A stretch of DNA of 64,000 nt from Micromonospora zamorensis (lineage in GTDB: Bacteria; Actinomycetota; Actinomycetes; Mycobacteriales; Micromonosporaceae): positions 930,001 to 994,000 of the forward strand of contig NZ_LT607755.1 in assembly GCF_900090275.1 (NCBI RefSeq), given 5' to 3'. Made by a program: the position numbers and the translations under genes. Positions within the stretch are counted from its first letter, which is position 1, and each line of letters opens with the position of its first letter. The notes below the pieces were generated by a model. That model was given only the letters and a program-made list of their open reading frames with translations, made no database searches and had not been told where the DNA came from. Shown here one piece after another: positions 27,956 through 41,590 of this stretch.

Positions 27956-28354
27956 TCACCGCGCGGGGCGTTCCCGGCGGCCGGACACACAGAACCGGTT
28001 GCCCTCCGGGTCGGCGAGCACGACGTACGGGGGTTCGGTCGGGTGCGGGTCGGTGGGGTAGTGGCGCCAGTCCACCCGTTGGGCGCCGAGCGCGAGCAAC
28101 CTGTCGAGTTCCTCGTCGAGGCTGCGCTCGCCGGCGTCCAGGTCCAGGTGGAGGCGGGGAAAATCCTGCACCGGGCTTTCGCTCAGGTCCATCGCGATCG
28201 CCATGCCCGGCGCGCCTGGCTGGGGCTCCAGCACGATCCACTCGTCGCCGTCGAATCGCGGTGCCCGGCGACGGTAGTCGAGGGCCGCAGCCCAGAACCT
28301 CGCCGCCCGTTCGGCGTCGGACACACCCAGGGAGAGCTGCTCGATCGTCGCCAT
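27956..28354 (-). CDS. VOC family (glyoxalase/bleomycin-resistance-like) protein
   Basis: 132-aa VOC-superfamily protein: IEQLSLGVSDAERAARFWAA at the N-terminus, PRLHLDLDA centrally and 'VVLADPEGNRFCVSGR' at the C-terminus give the paired beta-alpha-beta-beta-beta units and the family's final metal-site region. Substrate unknown. It converges on the ACT-GNAT gene, with only 11 bp between stops. Confidence 0.85.
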   Translation of the reverse strand: MATIEQLSLGVSDAERAARFWAAALDYRRRAPRFDGDEWIVLEPQPGAPGMAIAMDLSESPVQDFPRLHLDLDAGERSLDEELDRLLALGAQRVDWRHYPTDPHPTEPPYVVLADPEGNRFCVSGRRERPAR

Positions 28355-28371
28355 CTCGCGACGGTACGCCG

Positions 28372-28413
28372 CCGGCCCCCTGTCGCACGCGCTGGGCGTC
28401 GACAGGGGGCCGG
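28372..28413 (-). terminator. Hairpin downstream of the aldehyde dehydrogenase gene
   Basis: Exact 14-bp arms 28372-28385 and 28400-28413 with a 14-nt loop, starting 8 bp beyond the dehydrogenase stop on the minus strand. It also separates that gene from the VOC gene start at 28354. Confidence 0.75.
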
Positions 28414-28421
28414 CGCCGACC

Positions 28422-29987
28422 TCAGGTGGCGGGGTAGCTGTTGTAGTCGGGGAAGTTGCCGTAGAGACGGCTGTCGCCGCCCACGGTGACCGCCTGCACC
28501 AGCAGGTCGCCGCCGACGAACGCGCCCTTCCAGGAGGCGCCCCGGCCGCCGAACGGCTCGTCCCGGTCACCCCGTGAGCGCGGCTTGTTGATGCCCACCT
28601 TGAACGCCTGGAGGTCCACCGCGAGCTTGCTGGCCTCGTCGGTGTCGTCGCAGGCCAGGGAGGCGACCAGTGCCCCGTTGGAGGCGTTCATCGCGGCCAG
28701 CAGCTCGTCGGTGGTGTCCACCACGACGATCGTGTCGACCGGCCCGAACGGCTCGGCGTGCATCAGCCGGGACCGGCCGGGCGGGGCGAGCAGCACCGAC
28801 GGTGCCACGTACGCCGAGGTGTCCTGCCCGGGCAGGAACGGCGCGCCGTTGAGCTTGCCCCGGTGCAGCGGCACCGCTCCGCCGCGGACCGCCTCGTCGA
28901 CCTTTCGGTGCAGCTCGTCGGCCTTGGCCGCGCTGATCAGCGGCCCGAAGTCCAGCTCGGGCAGCGGGTCTCCCGCGGCCCAGTCGTCGCCGACGGCGAG
29001 CGGGTGACCGAAGCGCACCGAGCGGACGACGGGCAGGTACATGTCGAGGAACTCGTCGACCAGGTCACGTTGCACCACGAACCGGGGGTACGCGGTGCAG
29101 CGCTGCTTGCCGTACTCGAAGCCCTTCTTCAGGTGGGCGGCGAGCAGGTCCCACTGGGAGAAGTTCCAGATGCCCCAGGCGTTGAGGCCCTCCTGCTCGA
29201 TGAAGTGCCGCTTGTCGGTGTCGAGCAGCGCGGCCGCGACCTTGCCGCCGTTGGAGCGTCCGCCGACGAACGCGACGGCACCGATCTCGGGTGCGCGAAC
29301 CAGCACCTCGGACAACTCCTCGCCACCGCCGCTGACGAGGGTCGCGGGCAGGCCGGCGCGGCGCATCAGCGCGTGTGCGACGGTCAGGCAGACGGCGCCG
29401 CCCTGGGACGGGGTCTTGGCGATGACCGCGTTGCCGGCCAGCAGCTGCACCAGCTCGGCGTGCACGAGGACGCTCATCGGGTAGTTCCACGACGCGATGT
29501 TGCTGACCGGGCCGGGCAGCGGCTCGCGACCGCCGGCGAGCATCCGGTCGATCTCGTCCGCGTACCAGCGGACGCCGTCGAGCGCGCGGTCCACGTCGGC
29601 GCAGGCGAGCCGCCAGGGCTTGCCGATCTCCCAGACCAGCAGCATGGCGAGCAGGTCGCGGTGGGCGGTGAGCGAGTCCAGTGCGTCGGCGACGCGGGCC
29701 TTGCGGTCGGCGAGCGGGGTCCGGGCCCAGGTCCGGTGCTCGGCGGCGGCGTGCAGGACCGCGGCGCGGGCGGTGTCGGCGTCGAGCCGGCGCAGGTTGA
29801 TGACGACGGTGTTGTCCACCGGGGTGCGGACGGGGGCGGGCTGACCGGTGGCCCGCCATTCGCCCTCGACCAGGTTGTGCAGGGTGGTGACGCCGTCCAC
29901 CTCGGCTCCGAACGCTTCTCCGGTGGCGGCCACCGCGCGGGCCAGGACGTCGGACCAGGCGGTGCCGTCGGCGAGTCGTAGTGCCAT
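28422..29987 (-). CDS. Aldehyde dehydrogenase family protein
   Basis: 521-aa NAD(P)-dependent aldehyde dehydrogenase. Cofactor-binding ASWNYPMSVLVHAELVQ and GNAVIAKTPSQGG (about residues 165-200), catalytic Glu region FIEQEGLNAWGIWNF, catalytic Cys in GKQRCTAYPRFVV, and C-terminal EPFGPVDTIVVV and NKPRSRGDRDEPFGG. The motifs diverge from the common FELGGK and GQxC forms, which points to a semialdehyde- or phenylacetaldehyde-type subfamily; the substrate is not assigned. ATG 29987; the gene is monocistronic. Confidence 0.85.
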   Translation of the reverse strand: MALRLADGTAWSDVLARAVAATGEAFGAEVDGVTTLHNLVEGEWRATGQPAPVRTPVDNTVVINLRRLDADTARAAVLHAAAEHRTWARTPLADRKARVADALDSLTAHRDLLAMLLVWEIGKPWRLACADVDRALDGVRWYADEIDRMLAGGREPLPGPVSNIASWNYPMSVLVHAELVQLLAGNAVIAKTPSQGGAVCLTVAHALMRRAGLPATLVSGGGEELSEVLVRAPEIGAVAFVGGRSNGGKVAAALLDTDKRHFIEQEGLNAWGIWNFSQWDLLAAHLKKGFEYGKQRCTAYPRFVVQRDLVDEFLDMYLPVVRSVRFGHPLAVGDDWAAGDPLPELDFGPLISAAKADELHRKVDEAVRGGAVPLHRGKLNGAPFLPGQDTSAYVAPSVLLAPPGRSRLMHAEPFGPVDTIVVVDTTDELLAAMNASNGALVASLACDDTDEASKLAVDLQAFKVGINKPRSRGDRDEPFGGRGASWKGAFVGGDLLVQAVTVGGDSRLYGNFPDYNSYPAT

Positions 29988-30328
29988 CGCTTCTCCTCAG
30001 GGTCGACCGGGGAGCGGCGGCGTCGATGACACCGCTGATGAGCCGTACTGTCTCGCGGCGGGTAGCGGGTCGGCAACAGTACGTCTGTCTTTCTGGGGTG
30101 TTGAACCGTACGCCGGGGGCACCCCGCGACGAGTCCCTCAGCCGCAGCGCGGGTTGACAAGGAAAAAACATTGATGAACATCGATTATGTGATGTGTTCC
30201 TCGCAATGTGGTGTGGTGCACTGTCCACACTGCCGAGACGGGGCAGTGGAGTGAGGAGATCTTCGATATTTTGACGTCGCCCAGGGCGGATGCGGCCCTG
30301 GTGACCATCGAAGATGCACGGGGGTTCG
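29988..30328. other. Intergenic region with AT-richer stretch and a nested structured leader before the ALF-repeat gene
   Basis: 341 bp between divergent genes, no ORF supported. 30155-30275 is notably AT-richer than its surroundings. Arms ATCTTCGAT (30259-30267) and ATCGAAGAT (30307-30315) enclose a second hairpin CCAGGGC (30281-30287)/GCCCTGG (30295-30301). The structure ends 13 nt before the chosen start at 30329, so it could act as a leader or translational control element. No known riboswitch is recognised. Confidence 0.5.
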
Positions 30329-33300
30329 ATGTTGAGCACGGGTAGAACCATGTCCAGATGGCGACGCGCAGGCCGGGCCCAGGGGCTCGCACGCGGCTCG
30401 CTGATCGGTGTGCTGGCGCTGGCCCTGTCGGCCGGGGTCGGTGTCGGCGGTGCGAGAGCGGCGGAGCCCGCCAGCTCCGACCGGGCACAGGTGCTCGCCC
30501 TGCTCCGGGCGGGCGGCCCGAGCGTGGCCAGCCTCGCGCGGGCGTGCCTGGTGGGTTCGGATGAGGACGTACGCGCGTTCCTGGCCACGGGCCGGCAACA
30601 GGCGCAGGCGTACGACGACCGGATCCGCCTGGCCCAGATGATGAGTCTGAGCGGCCCCACGACCAATGCCGCCGGGCAGGTGGTGCTCGGCAAGACCGAG
30701 CAGGACGTGCGGGCCTTCCTGGACACCGGCTACCAGGCTCCGATGAAGCAGGATCTGCGGATCCAGGTGGGTCGGATCATGAGCCAGGGTGGCCCAGCGA
30801 CGAAGGCCGCCGGGCAGCAGGCGCTCAACGGCGGCGACAGCGCCGTGGCCAACTTCCTGCTCGTCACCCGGCAGCAGGCCAAGGAGCAGGACGATCGGGT
30901 CCTGGTCGCGAAGATCATGACGGCGGGCGGCCCGGCGGTCCGGGCTGCGGCGCAGGCAGCGCTCAACGGCACCCTGGAAGACATCCGATACTTCCTCGAC
31001 CGGGGTCAGGAGGTTGCCCGGGCCCGGGATCAGGAGATCCTTTCGGTGTCCCAGCTTGCCGATCTGGCTCGCCAGGCGGGGCAGACCGCGGCCGAGGAGA
31101 CGGTGGCCGCAGAAGACGCCTCGAAGCGCGCGGTGACGGCGGCCCAGCTCGCGAAGGAAGCGGCGCAACGGGCCGCGGCGGAGACGGCGGCGGCGCAGGG
31201 TTCGGCGGACAAGGCGGCGGCTGCTGCCGGACGGGCCGCGGACGCCGCCCGACGGGCTGCGGCCGCGGCCCAGGATGCGACGAATGCGGCCAGCGCGGCA
31301 AACCGTGCGGCCCGGGTTGCCGCGAACGCGGCGTCCAGGGCCGCAGCCGCCTCGGCGATGGCCGGCAAGGCTGCCGCGAAGGCATTCAACGCCGCCGGCG
31401 CGGCGGCCGGCGATGCGAGCAAGGCCGCAGCGGCGCGAACCGCGGCCCAGCAGGCACGAGCTGCCGCCGCAGCGGCGGAGATGGCTGCCGCTGCCACCCA
31501 GAAGGCGGCGGACGCGGCCGACGCGTCGGGCGCCGCGGCTCGCGCGGCACGCAACGCCGTGACGAACGCCCAGGCCGCGGCTGCCGCCGCGGAGGAGGCG
31601 GGTAACTACGCCCAGGCCGCCGGCGGTGAGGCGGAGCGGGCCAAGCGGGCTGCGGCCGAGGCGCGGCGACAGGCCGCCATCGCCGACCGCGCGGCGGACG
31701 CCGCCGAGGCGTTGGCGGGGGAGTCCGGGCGTGCCGCCCGGCAGGCGTACCAGTTCGCCATGGACTCGGCGCGGCACGCCCGGGCGGCCGCCGCTGCCGC
31801 CGACGACGCGGCCGAGCATGCCGGGGAGGCCGCGGACGCGGCGGCCGAGGCGACTCGCCATGCCGCGTCGGCGAAGGTCGCCGCGGATGTGGCGACGCAG
31901 GCCGCAGCCCAGGCCGGGCAGGTCGAGACCACGGCTCGGCAGGCCGACGTGCTGCGCCTGGAGTTGGAGACCGAGCGGGCTGTCCAAGCCGCGCAGCAGG
32001 CCCGCACCGTCGACCTCGACCGCCCGCTGGAGATCCCGTTCGATCGTCCGGAGCTGGAGCGGGTGGACGACGAGACCGACCGGCTGCTGGCCGAGGCGTC
32101 GGCTCCCGGAGCGTCCACGGAGACGGTTCTGACGAGCGGTCGGCAGGCTGCCCTGCGATTGCTCGACATCGCCGGCCCGTGGACCCGCACCGCTGCGGAG
32201 GACGCCCTGACCGGCTCCGAGGCCGACCTGCGGCAGTTCCTGAGCACCGGTCGCCTGTTGGCCGCGGAGCAGGACGACCGTGGGCGGGTGCTGCACCTGG
32301 CTGAGGGTGCCGGGCCGCCGGCGTTCAAGGAGGCCGCGAAGGCGGCCCTCGGTGGCGATCACGACGATGTCCGCACGTTCCTCGACGGCCGGCAGTACCC
32401 GGGCAAGGAGCTGGACGACCGGATCAAGGTCGGCCAGATCATGGCCGCCGGTGGGCCCACCACCAAGGCGGCGGCGCAGACCGCGCTGAACTCCGGTGCG
32501 GCTGCGGTGGCCCAGTTCCTTCGCACCGGCCGCTACCAGGCGGCGGAGGCTGACGACCGGATCACCGCCGGGCAGATCATCACCGCCGGGGGTCCCGAGG
32601 TCAAGGCGGCGGGCAGGATCGGGCTCGAAGGGCCTCGCGGCTACATCCGGTACTTCATCGAAACGGAGCAGTTCAAGGCCCGCCAGCGGGACCAGGAGGC
32701 AGCGACGCACGCCGCGACCGTCAGCCGGTATGTCGCGGAGGCGTCCCAGTACGCCGCCAACGCTCAGAAGGACGCGGCCGACGCCGGTCATGCCGCAGCG
32801 ATCGCCCGGCAGGCGCAGGCCGAGGCCGAGGCGTACGCCCGGCAGGCCAGCCAGGCCGCGGCGCTGGCGGCCGGGTACGCCGCCGACGCCCAGGCATCGG
32901 CGCTGCAGGCGAAGGCTTCGGCAGACCAGGCCGCAGCCGCAGCACAACGCGCCCGGGAGGCCGCCGCTTCGGCCCAGCGGGCGGCCCAGTCGGCCACTCG
33001 GTCGGCCAGTGAGGCGAACGCCTCGGCCGCGCAGGCCCGCGGTTACGCCGCCGCGGCTCAGTCGTCGGCGGCGCGGGCCCGTGCCTCGGCGATCGAGGCC
33101 GGTAAGGACGCGGTTCTCGCGGCCCAGGCGGCGATCGAGGCGATGCAGATCGCGGTGCGCAAGCAGCGGGAGGAGGAGCAGGCCCGCCTCGCTGCAGAGA
33201 TGGTCGTGACCGACCCCGATGCGGACAAGGATCCCTACGATCCCACCACACCATCGGACAACGGCGCGTTCGGCTCGAAGACTCCGCCATGGAACGAGCC

Positions 33301-33832
33301 CACCGCCCTGCTGGAGATGCGGGCACAGCTCTGGACGACCATGCAGGGTGTCTGCGTGCTGACCACCCAGGCCTGCGCGCTGTGGAAGCACTACTACAAC
33401 GCCTCGGGTGACGACTTCACGGTCAACGTGGACGACTACCTGAGGGACAGTCAGTTCAAGTCCGCCGTCGACCGCGACGTGGCGGAGTTGCTCGCCACGG
33501 CTGGCAGCCGGTGCGCCGGCAGCGGGCGGTCGTCCTGTACCTACAACATCGACAGCATGTGGCGGGGGGTGAGCATGACCGAGAACCTGGACTACCGACT
33601 GGGGGTTCGGGGCGTCCAGTACCGAGTCAACGGGTCCATCACCGTCTCGATGGTCAACGGGGTGCCCAGGACGGCCGGCAGCTACGAGGTCGATGTCTAC
33701 AAGGACTGGAACTTCGACGCCGACGAGGAAATCTGGGGCATCTCGTTCAGCGACTACGCCGCCATGCACACGTACGGGGTGGCGCAGGAGTTCACGGTCA
33801 AGGGCACGAGCAGCACCCAGAGTCTGGGCTGA
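30329..33832 (+). CDS. Large exported ALF-repeat, Ala-rich protein with unknown C-terminal domain (candidate polymorphic toxin)
   Basis: 1167-aa exported protein. Signal peptide residues 1-45, cut after ARA. Module 1: about four ALF repeats (residues 50-235, e.g. EDVRAFLATGRQQAQAYDDR) then an Ala-rich helix to about 565. Module 2: ALF repeats again (600-785, e.g. HDDVRTFLDGRQYPGKELDD) and a second Ala-rich helix to about 955. After an Asp/Pro linker a distinct domain (965-1167) has several Cys (CVLTTQAC, RCAGSGRSSC) and ends DVYKDWNFDADEEIWGISF...MHTYGVAQEF. ALF repeats are typical of actinobacterial exported toxins. The small membrane protein 30 bp downstream may be its immunity partner. ATG 30329 follows CACGGGGG. 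Confidence 0.8.
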   Translation: MLSTGRTMSRWRRAGRAQGLARGSLIGVLALALSAGVGVGGARAAEPASSDRAQVLALLRAGGPSVASLARACLVGSDEDVRAFLATGRQQAQAYDDRIRLAQMMSLSGPTTNAAGQVVLGKTEQDVRAFLDTGYQAPMKQDLRIQVGRIMSQGGPATKAAGQQALNGGDSAVANFLLVTRQQAKEQDDRVLVAKIMTAGGPAVRAAAQAALNGTLEDIRYFLDRGQEVARARDQEILSVSQLADLARQAGQTAAEETVAAEDASKRAVTAAQLAKEAAQRAAAETAAAQGSADKAAAAAGRAADAARRAAAAAQDATNAASAANRAARVAANAASRAAAASAMAGKAAAKAFNAAGAAAGDASKAAAARTAAQQARAAAAAAEMAAAATQKAADAADASGAAARAARNAVTNAQAAAAAAEEAGNYAQAAGGEAERAKRAAAEARRQAAIADRAADAAEALAGESGRAARQAYQFAMDSARHARAAAAAADDAAEHAGEAADAAAEATRHAASAKVAADVATQAAAQAGQVETTARQADVLRLELETERAVQAAQQARTVDLDRPLEIPFDRPELERVDDETDRLLAEASAPGASTETVLTSGRQAALRLLDIAGPWTRTAAEDALTGSEADLRQFLSTGRLLAAEQDDRGRVLHLAEGAGPPAFKEAAKAALGGDHDDVRTFLDGRQYPGKELDDRIKVGQIMAAGGPTTKAAAQTALNSGAAAVAQFLRTGRYQAAEADDRITAGQIITAGGPEVKAAGRIGLEGPRGYIRYFIETEQFKARQRDQEAATHAATVSRYVAEASQYAANAQKDAADAGHAAAIARQAQAEAEAYARQASQAAALAAGYAADAQASALQAKASADQAAAAAQRAREAAASAQRAAQSATRSASEANASAAQARGYAAAAQSSAARARASAIEAGKDAVLAAQAAIEAMQIAVRKQREEEQARLAAEMVVTDPDADKDPYDPTTPSDNGAFGSKTPPWNEPTALLEMRAQLWTTMQGVCVLTTQACALWKHYYNASGDDFTVNVDDYLRDSQFKSAVDRDVAELLATAGSRCAGSGRSSCTYNIDSMWRGVSMTENLDYRLGVRGVQYRVNGSITVSMVNGVPRTAGSYEVDVYKDWNFDADEEIWGISFSDYAAMHTYGVAQEFTVKGTSSTQSLG

Positions 33833-33862
33833 CAGGTGGGTTCCGCCCTAGGGTTACGACCT

Positions 33863-34348
33863 ATGACCTGGCGGCGGCGTCTGGCGGTGGTGGGCACGGT
33901 GCTGGCCGTGCTCGCCGCCGCCTTCGGCGTGGCGTTGTGGGGCAAGGGTCCCTTCGACGGGCGGGCGTACCCGTCGAGCAGGTGGGACAAGTCGATGGGC
34001 GAGATCTTCGACCAGTTCCAGGTGCGAGTGCCCGACTGCGCTCTCGCCGACCTTCGGTACTGGTCGGGCGACTACATCGATGACACCCTCTACCTGACGT
34101 TCGCGTCCGACGCCCCCTGCGTGGACGGCTTCCTGCGGGACAACCAGCTCGCGGGCGGCACCGCCGTCAGCCGGGACGACGCCCTCCGGTTTCGCGACGA
34201 CAAGCGCACGGACTGGGGCTGGTACGAGGACGACAGCACCTCCTACCTGCGCTTCCGGAGTAGGCCGTTGGCGGGCACGGAGATCACCGTCGAGGTGACC
34301 ACCGGCCAGGGGCGATCACGGGTCTATCTGCACGGGGTGGAGTTCTAG
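33863..34348 (+). CDS. Small membrane-anchored or exported hypothetical protein (possible immunity protein)
   Basis: 161-aa protein. Residues 1-27 are a basic N-terminus plus a hydrophobic helix (LAVVGTVLAVLAAAFGVALW) that is either a signal anchor or an uncleaved signal; the rest is acidic, with CALADLRYW and APCVDGFL (two Cys, possible disulfide) and DDKRTDWGWYEDDSTSYLRF. No family recognised. The start lies 30 bp after the ALF-repeat gene in the same direction, consistent with one transcript. An acidic, envelope-located partner is what an immunity protein would look like; this is inference from position. Confidence 0.7.
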   Translation: MTWRRRLAVVGTVLAVLAAAFGVALWGKGPFDGRAYPSSRWDKSMGEIFDQFQVRVPDCALADLRYWSGDYIDDTLYLTFASDAPCVDGFLRDNQLAGGTAVSRDDALRFRDDKRTDWGWYEDDSTSYLRFRSRPLAGTEITVEVTTGQGRSRVYLHGVEF

Positions 34349-34365
34349 CGCGTTTCCGCCGACCC

Positions 34366-34395
34366 TTCACAAGGCGGCACGCAGGCGGCTAGATT
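34366..34395 (+). promoter_or_regulatory. Candidate promoter of the GH9 cellulase
   Basis: TTCACA (34366-34371), 18-nt spacer, TAGATT (34390-34395). The operator at 34408 would cover the initially transcribed bases, as at the ABC operon. Confidence 0.55.
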
Positions 34396-34407
34396 GACGT
34401 TCATCTG

Positions 34408-34421
34408 TGGGAGCGCTCCCG
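34408..34421. promoter_or_regulatory. CebR/CelR-type operator before the GH9 cellulase
   Basis: TGGGAGCGCTCCCG, identical in all 14 positions to the operator at 16643-16656. Places the cellulase under the LacI repressor encoded at 21475. Confidence 0.85.
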
Positions 34422-34469
34422 AGGCGCCCCCGGCTCCACCACCACAGCCGCCGGGCACCCGTGCCCTGA

Positions 34470-37409
<2,940 letters not shown>

Positions 37410-37548
37410 CTCATCGACGCGGCGTGGCGTGGTCGGTACCGCGCCCGGGCGACCGGCCACGCTACGCCGCGCGCGGCACAGCATTTCCGAAACTTTTCCG
37501 TAACACATTGTCCGGACCGACACGTGGTGTAAGCATCGACTGGATTAG

Positions 37549-40068
<2,520 letters not shown>

Positions 40069-40093
40069 GCGTCACTCCGTTCGCGGAGAACCG

Positions 40094-40129
40094 GGGCGTG
40101 CCCGGCACCGTGCGGTGCCGGGCACGCCC
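40094..40129 (+). terminator. Strong hairpin after the xylanase fusion gene
   Basis: Exact 16-bp arms 40094-40109 and 40114-40129 with a 4-nt loop, 26 bp past the stop. No T-run, as is usual in high-GC actinomycetes. The remaining bases to 40344 hold nothing else that can be supported. Confidence 0.85.
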
Positions 40130-40344
40130 GTCCGAGATCTGCGTCCGGGTACCCACACCGTCGTACCCGGGATGATCATCCTGCTGGCCGGCGCCCTCTC
40201 CGTCGCGCTCGCCACGAGCGCCGCCCGGCGGGTGCCCCAGCGGCACTGACCCCCGGCATGCCATTGGGTGGCATCGCTCGCCTGTACCCAAGATCCCGCC
40301 AAGGCCGGGGGATAAGCAGGCGGGATTCGGGGCAAGGCAGCAGT

Positions 40345-40872
40345 GTGATTGAGCTGCTGACCGTTGGACACGGCACAGCCGACCGGGTGCGGCTGGGAGA
40401 GTTGCTGACCGGGGCCGGGGTGGCGCTGCTGGTGGACGTGCGACGGTACCCGGCCAGCCGCACCAACCCCGACGTGCACCGCGAGGAGCTTGAGCGGTGG
40501 TTGCCCGAGTACGCCATCGACTACCGCTGGGAGCCGCACCTGGGCGGCCGCCGGCACGTCCCGGCCGGGGAGCCCGAGCCGGACACCTGGTGGAAGGTCG
40601 CGGCGTTCCGGGCGTACGCCGCCTACACCCGCACCCAGGACTTCGACACGGCGCTGACCGGGGTGCTGGCCGACGCGGCTGAACGCACCACCGCTGTCAT
40701 GTGCAGCGAGAGCCTCTGGTGGCGCTGCCACCGCCGGCTGATCGCCGACGTCGCGGCGCTCGGTCGCGGGACGCCGGTGGCCCACCTCATGCCGGAGGGG
40801 CGGCTCAGCCCGCACCAGCCCGCCGAGGGTGCCCGGCGACTCCCCAACGGGCACCTCTGCTGGGACGGTTGA
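40345..40872 (+). CDS. DUF488 family protein
   Basis: 175-aa protein of the DUF488 family: N-terminal LLTVGHGTADRVRLGELL, then VDVRRYPASRTNP and C-terminal 'AVMCSESLWWRCHRRLIA' with the CSE-like signature. Members are uncharacterised. GTG 40345 was chosen because the family begins at this point; upstream in-frame codons are not family-like. Converges with a GNAT gene, with 9 bp between stops. Confidence 0.88.
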   Translation: MIELLTVGHGTADRVRLGELLTGAGVALLVDVRRYPASRTNPDVHREELERWLPEYAIDYRWEPHLGGRRHVPAGEPEPDTWWKVAAFRAYAAYTRTQDFDTALTGVLADAAERTTAVMCSESLWWRCHRRLIADVAALGRGTPVAHLMPEGRLSPHQPAEGARRLPNGHLCWDG

Positions 40873-40881
40873 GGTGCCCGC

Positions 40882-41388
40882 TCACTCCACCAGGTCGTCG
40901 GCGAGCAGGTCCATCAGCAGACCGTCGTGCCAGCGCCCGTCCTCGCCACGCTCGTAACGGCGCAGCACCCCCACCGGGCGGAAACCCACCTTCGCGTACG
41001 CGCGGATGGCGGCGCTGTTCGCCGCCGCCGGGTCGATGGTGAAGCGGTGGTGGCCGTACTCGTCGATCAGGTGCCGGGCCAGGGTGCGGATCGCGTCCCC
41101 ACCCAGGCCCTCACCGCGGGCCGCCGGTTCGAGGAAGACGTCCAGGCTGGCGTGCCGGTAGTCCGGGTCCGCCTCGGCGTACCACTGGATGGCGCCGACC
41201 ACCCGGCCGTCGTGCTCGATCGCGTACACGTGCAGGTCGTCGTCGCCGAGGTCGGCGCGGACGGAACCGGTCAGGTCGTCGCCGCCCCGCCACCACCGGC
41301 GGACCTCCGGGTCGGCCCGGATCGCGACGAGGGCCTCCACGTCCGCGGCCGTCGCCGGTCGCAGGACCACCGCCCGCCCGCGCAGCAC
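40882..41388 (-). CDS. GNAT family N-acetyltransferase (RimJ/AAC(6')-like)
   Basis: 168-aa acetyltransferase: RGRAVVLRPATAADVEALV at the N-terminus, 'AARGEGLGGDAIRTLARHL' as the acetyl-CoA loop (about residues 90-108), and AYAKVGFRPVGVLRRYERG near the end. The layout is like RimJ and AAC(6') relatives; resistance or ribosomal modification cannot be told apart. Its start is 4 bp from the stop of the BsaP-like gene, so it may be the third gene of the bioB transcript. Confidence 0.85.
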   Translation of the reverse strand: MLRGRAVVLRPATAADVEALVAIRADPEVRRWWRGGDDLTGSVRADLGDDDLHVYAIEHDGRVVGAIQWYAEADPDYRHASLDVFLEPAARGEGLGGDAIRTLARHLIDEYGHHRFTIDPAAANSAAIRAYAKVGFRPVGVLRRYERGEDGRWHDGLLMDLLADDLVE

Positions 41389-41392
41389 CGGC

Positions 41393-41590
41393 TCAGCCCC
41401 GAACTTCGCCGTGCTCGACGCAGACCGCCGACCAACCCACCGGCAGCACCTGCACCTTCATCCGGCGCCGGCACCGGGGACAGAATCGGGGCGGCTCCAA
41501 CTCGCGAGCCGACGCGCAGGCCGGGTGGGCGGTGGCCGTCGCCGACTCACCGCACCGGTCGCACCACAGCTCCGTCGTCGTCACGGTCAT
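41393..41590 (-). CDS. bsaP: Small Cys-rich protein beside bioB, BsaP-like biotin synthase auxiliary protein
   Basis: 65-aa protein with Cys pairs CDRC and CPRC plus two further Cys (PACAS, SAVCVE). In mycobacteria a small Cys-rich protein encoded next to bioB (BsaP, Rv1590 type) binds an Fe-S cluster and is needed for BioB activity. Position, size and Cys content fit that description. ATG 41590 shares one base with the bioB stop (TGATG), so the two are translationally coupled; a GTG three bases upstream is an alternative. The identity rests on context and pattern rather than close sequence recall. Confidence 0.65.
   Translation of the reverse strand: MTVTTTELWCDRCGESATATAHPACASARELEPPRFCPRCRRRMKVQVLPVGWSAVCVEHGEVRG

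Noticed and set aside
30185..33769. 1194-codon open frame antisense to the ALF-repeat gene
   Set aside because: Arg/Gly/Leu low-complexity product mirroring the Ala-rich sense strand; no domain. The sense gene has a signal peptide and clear repeats.
40172..40249. 25-codon ORF (MIILLAGALSVALA...) in the gap before the DUF488 gene
   Set aside because: No ribosome site, very short and just after a terminator; a chance hydrophobic peptide cannot be excluded.
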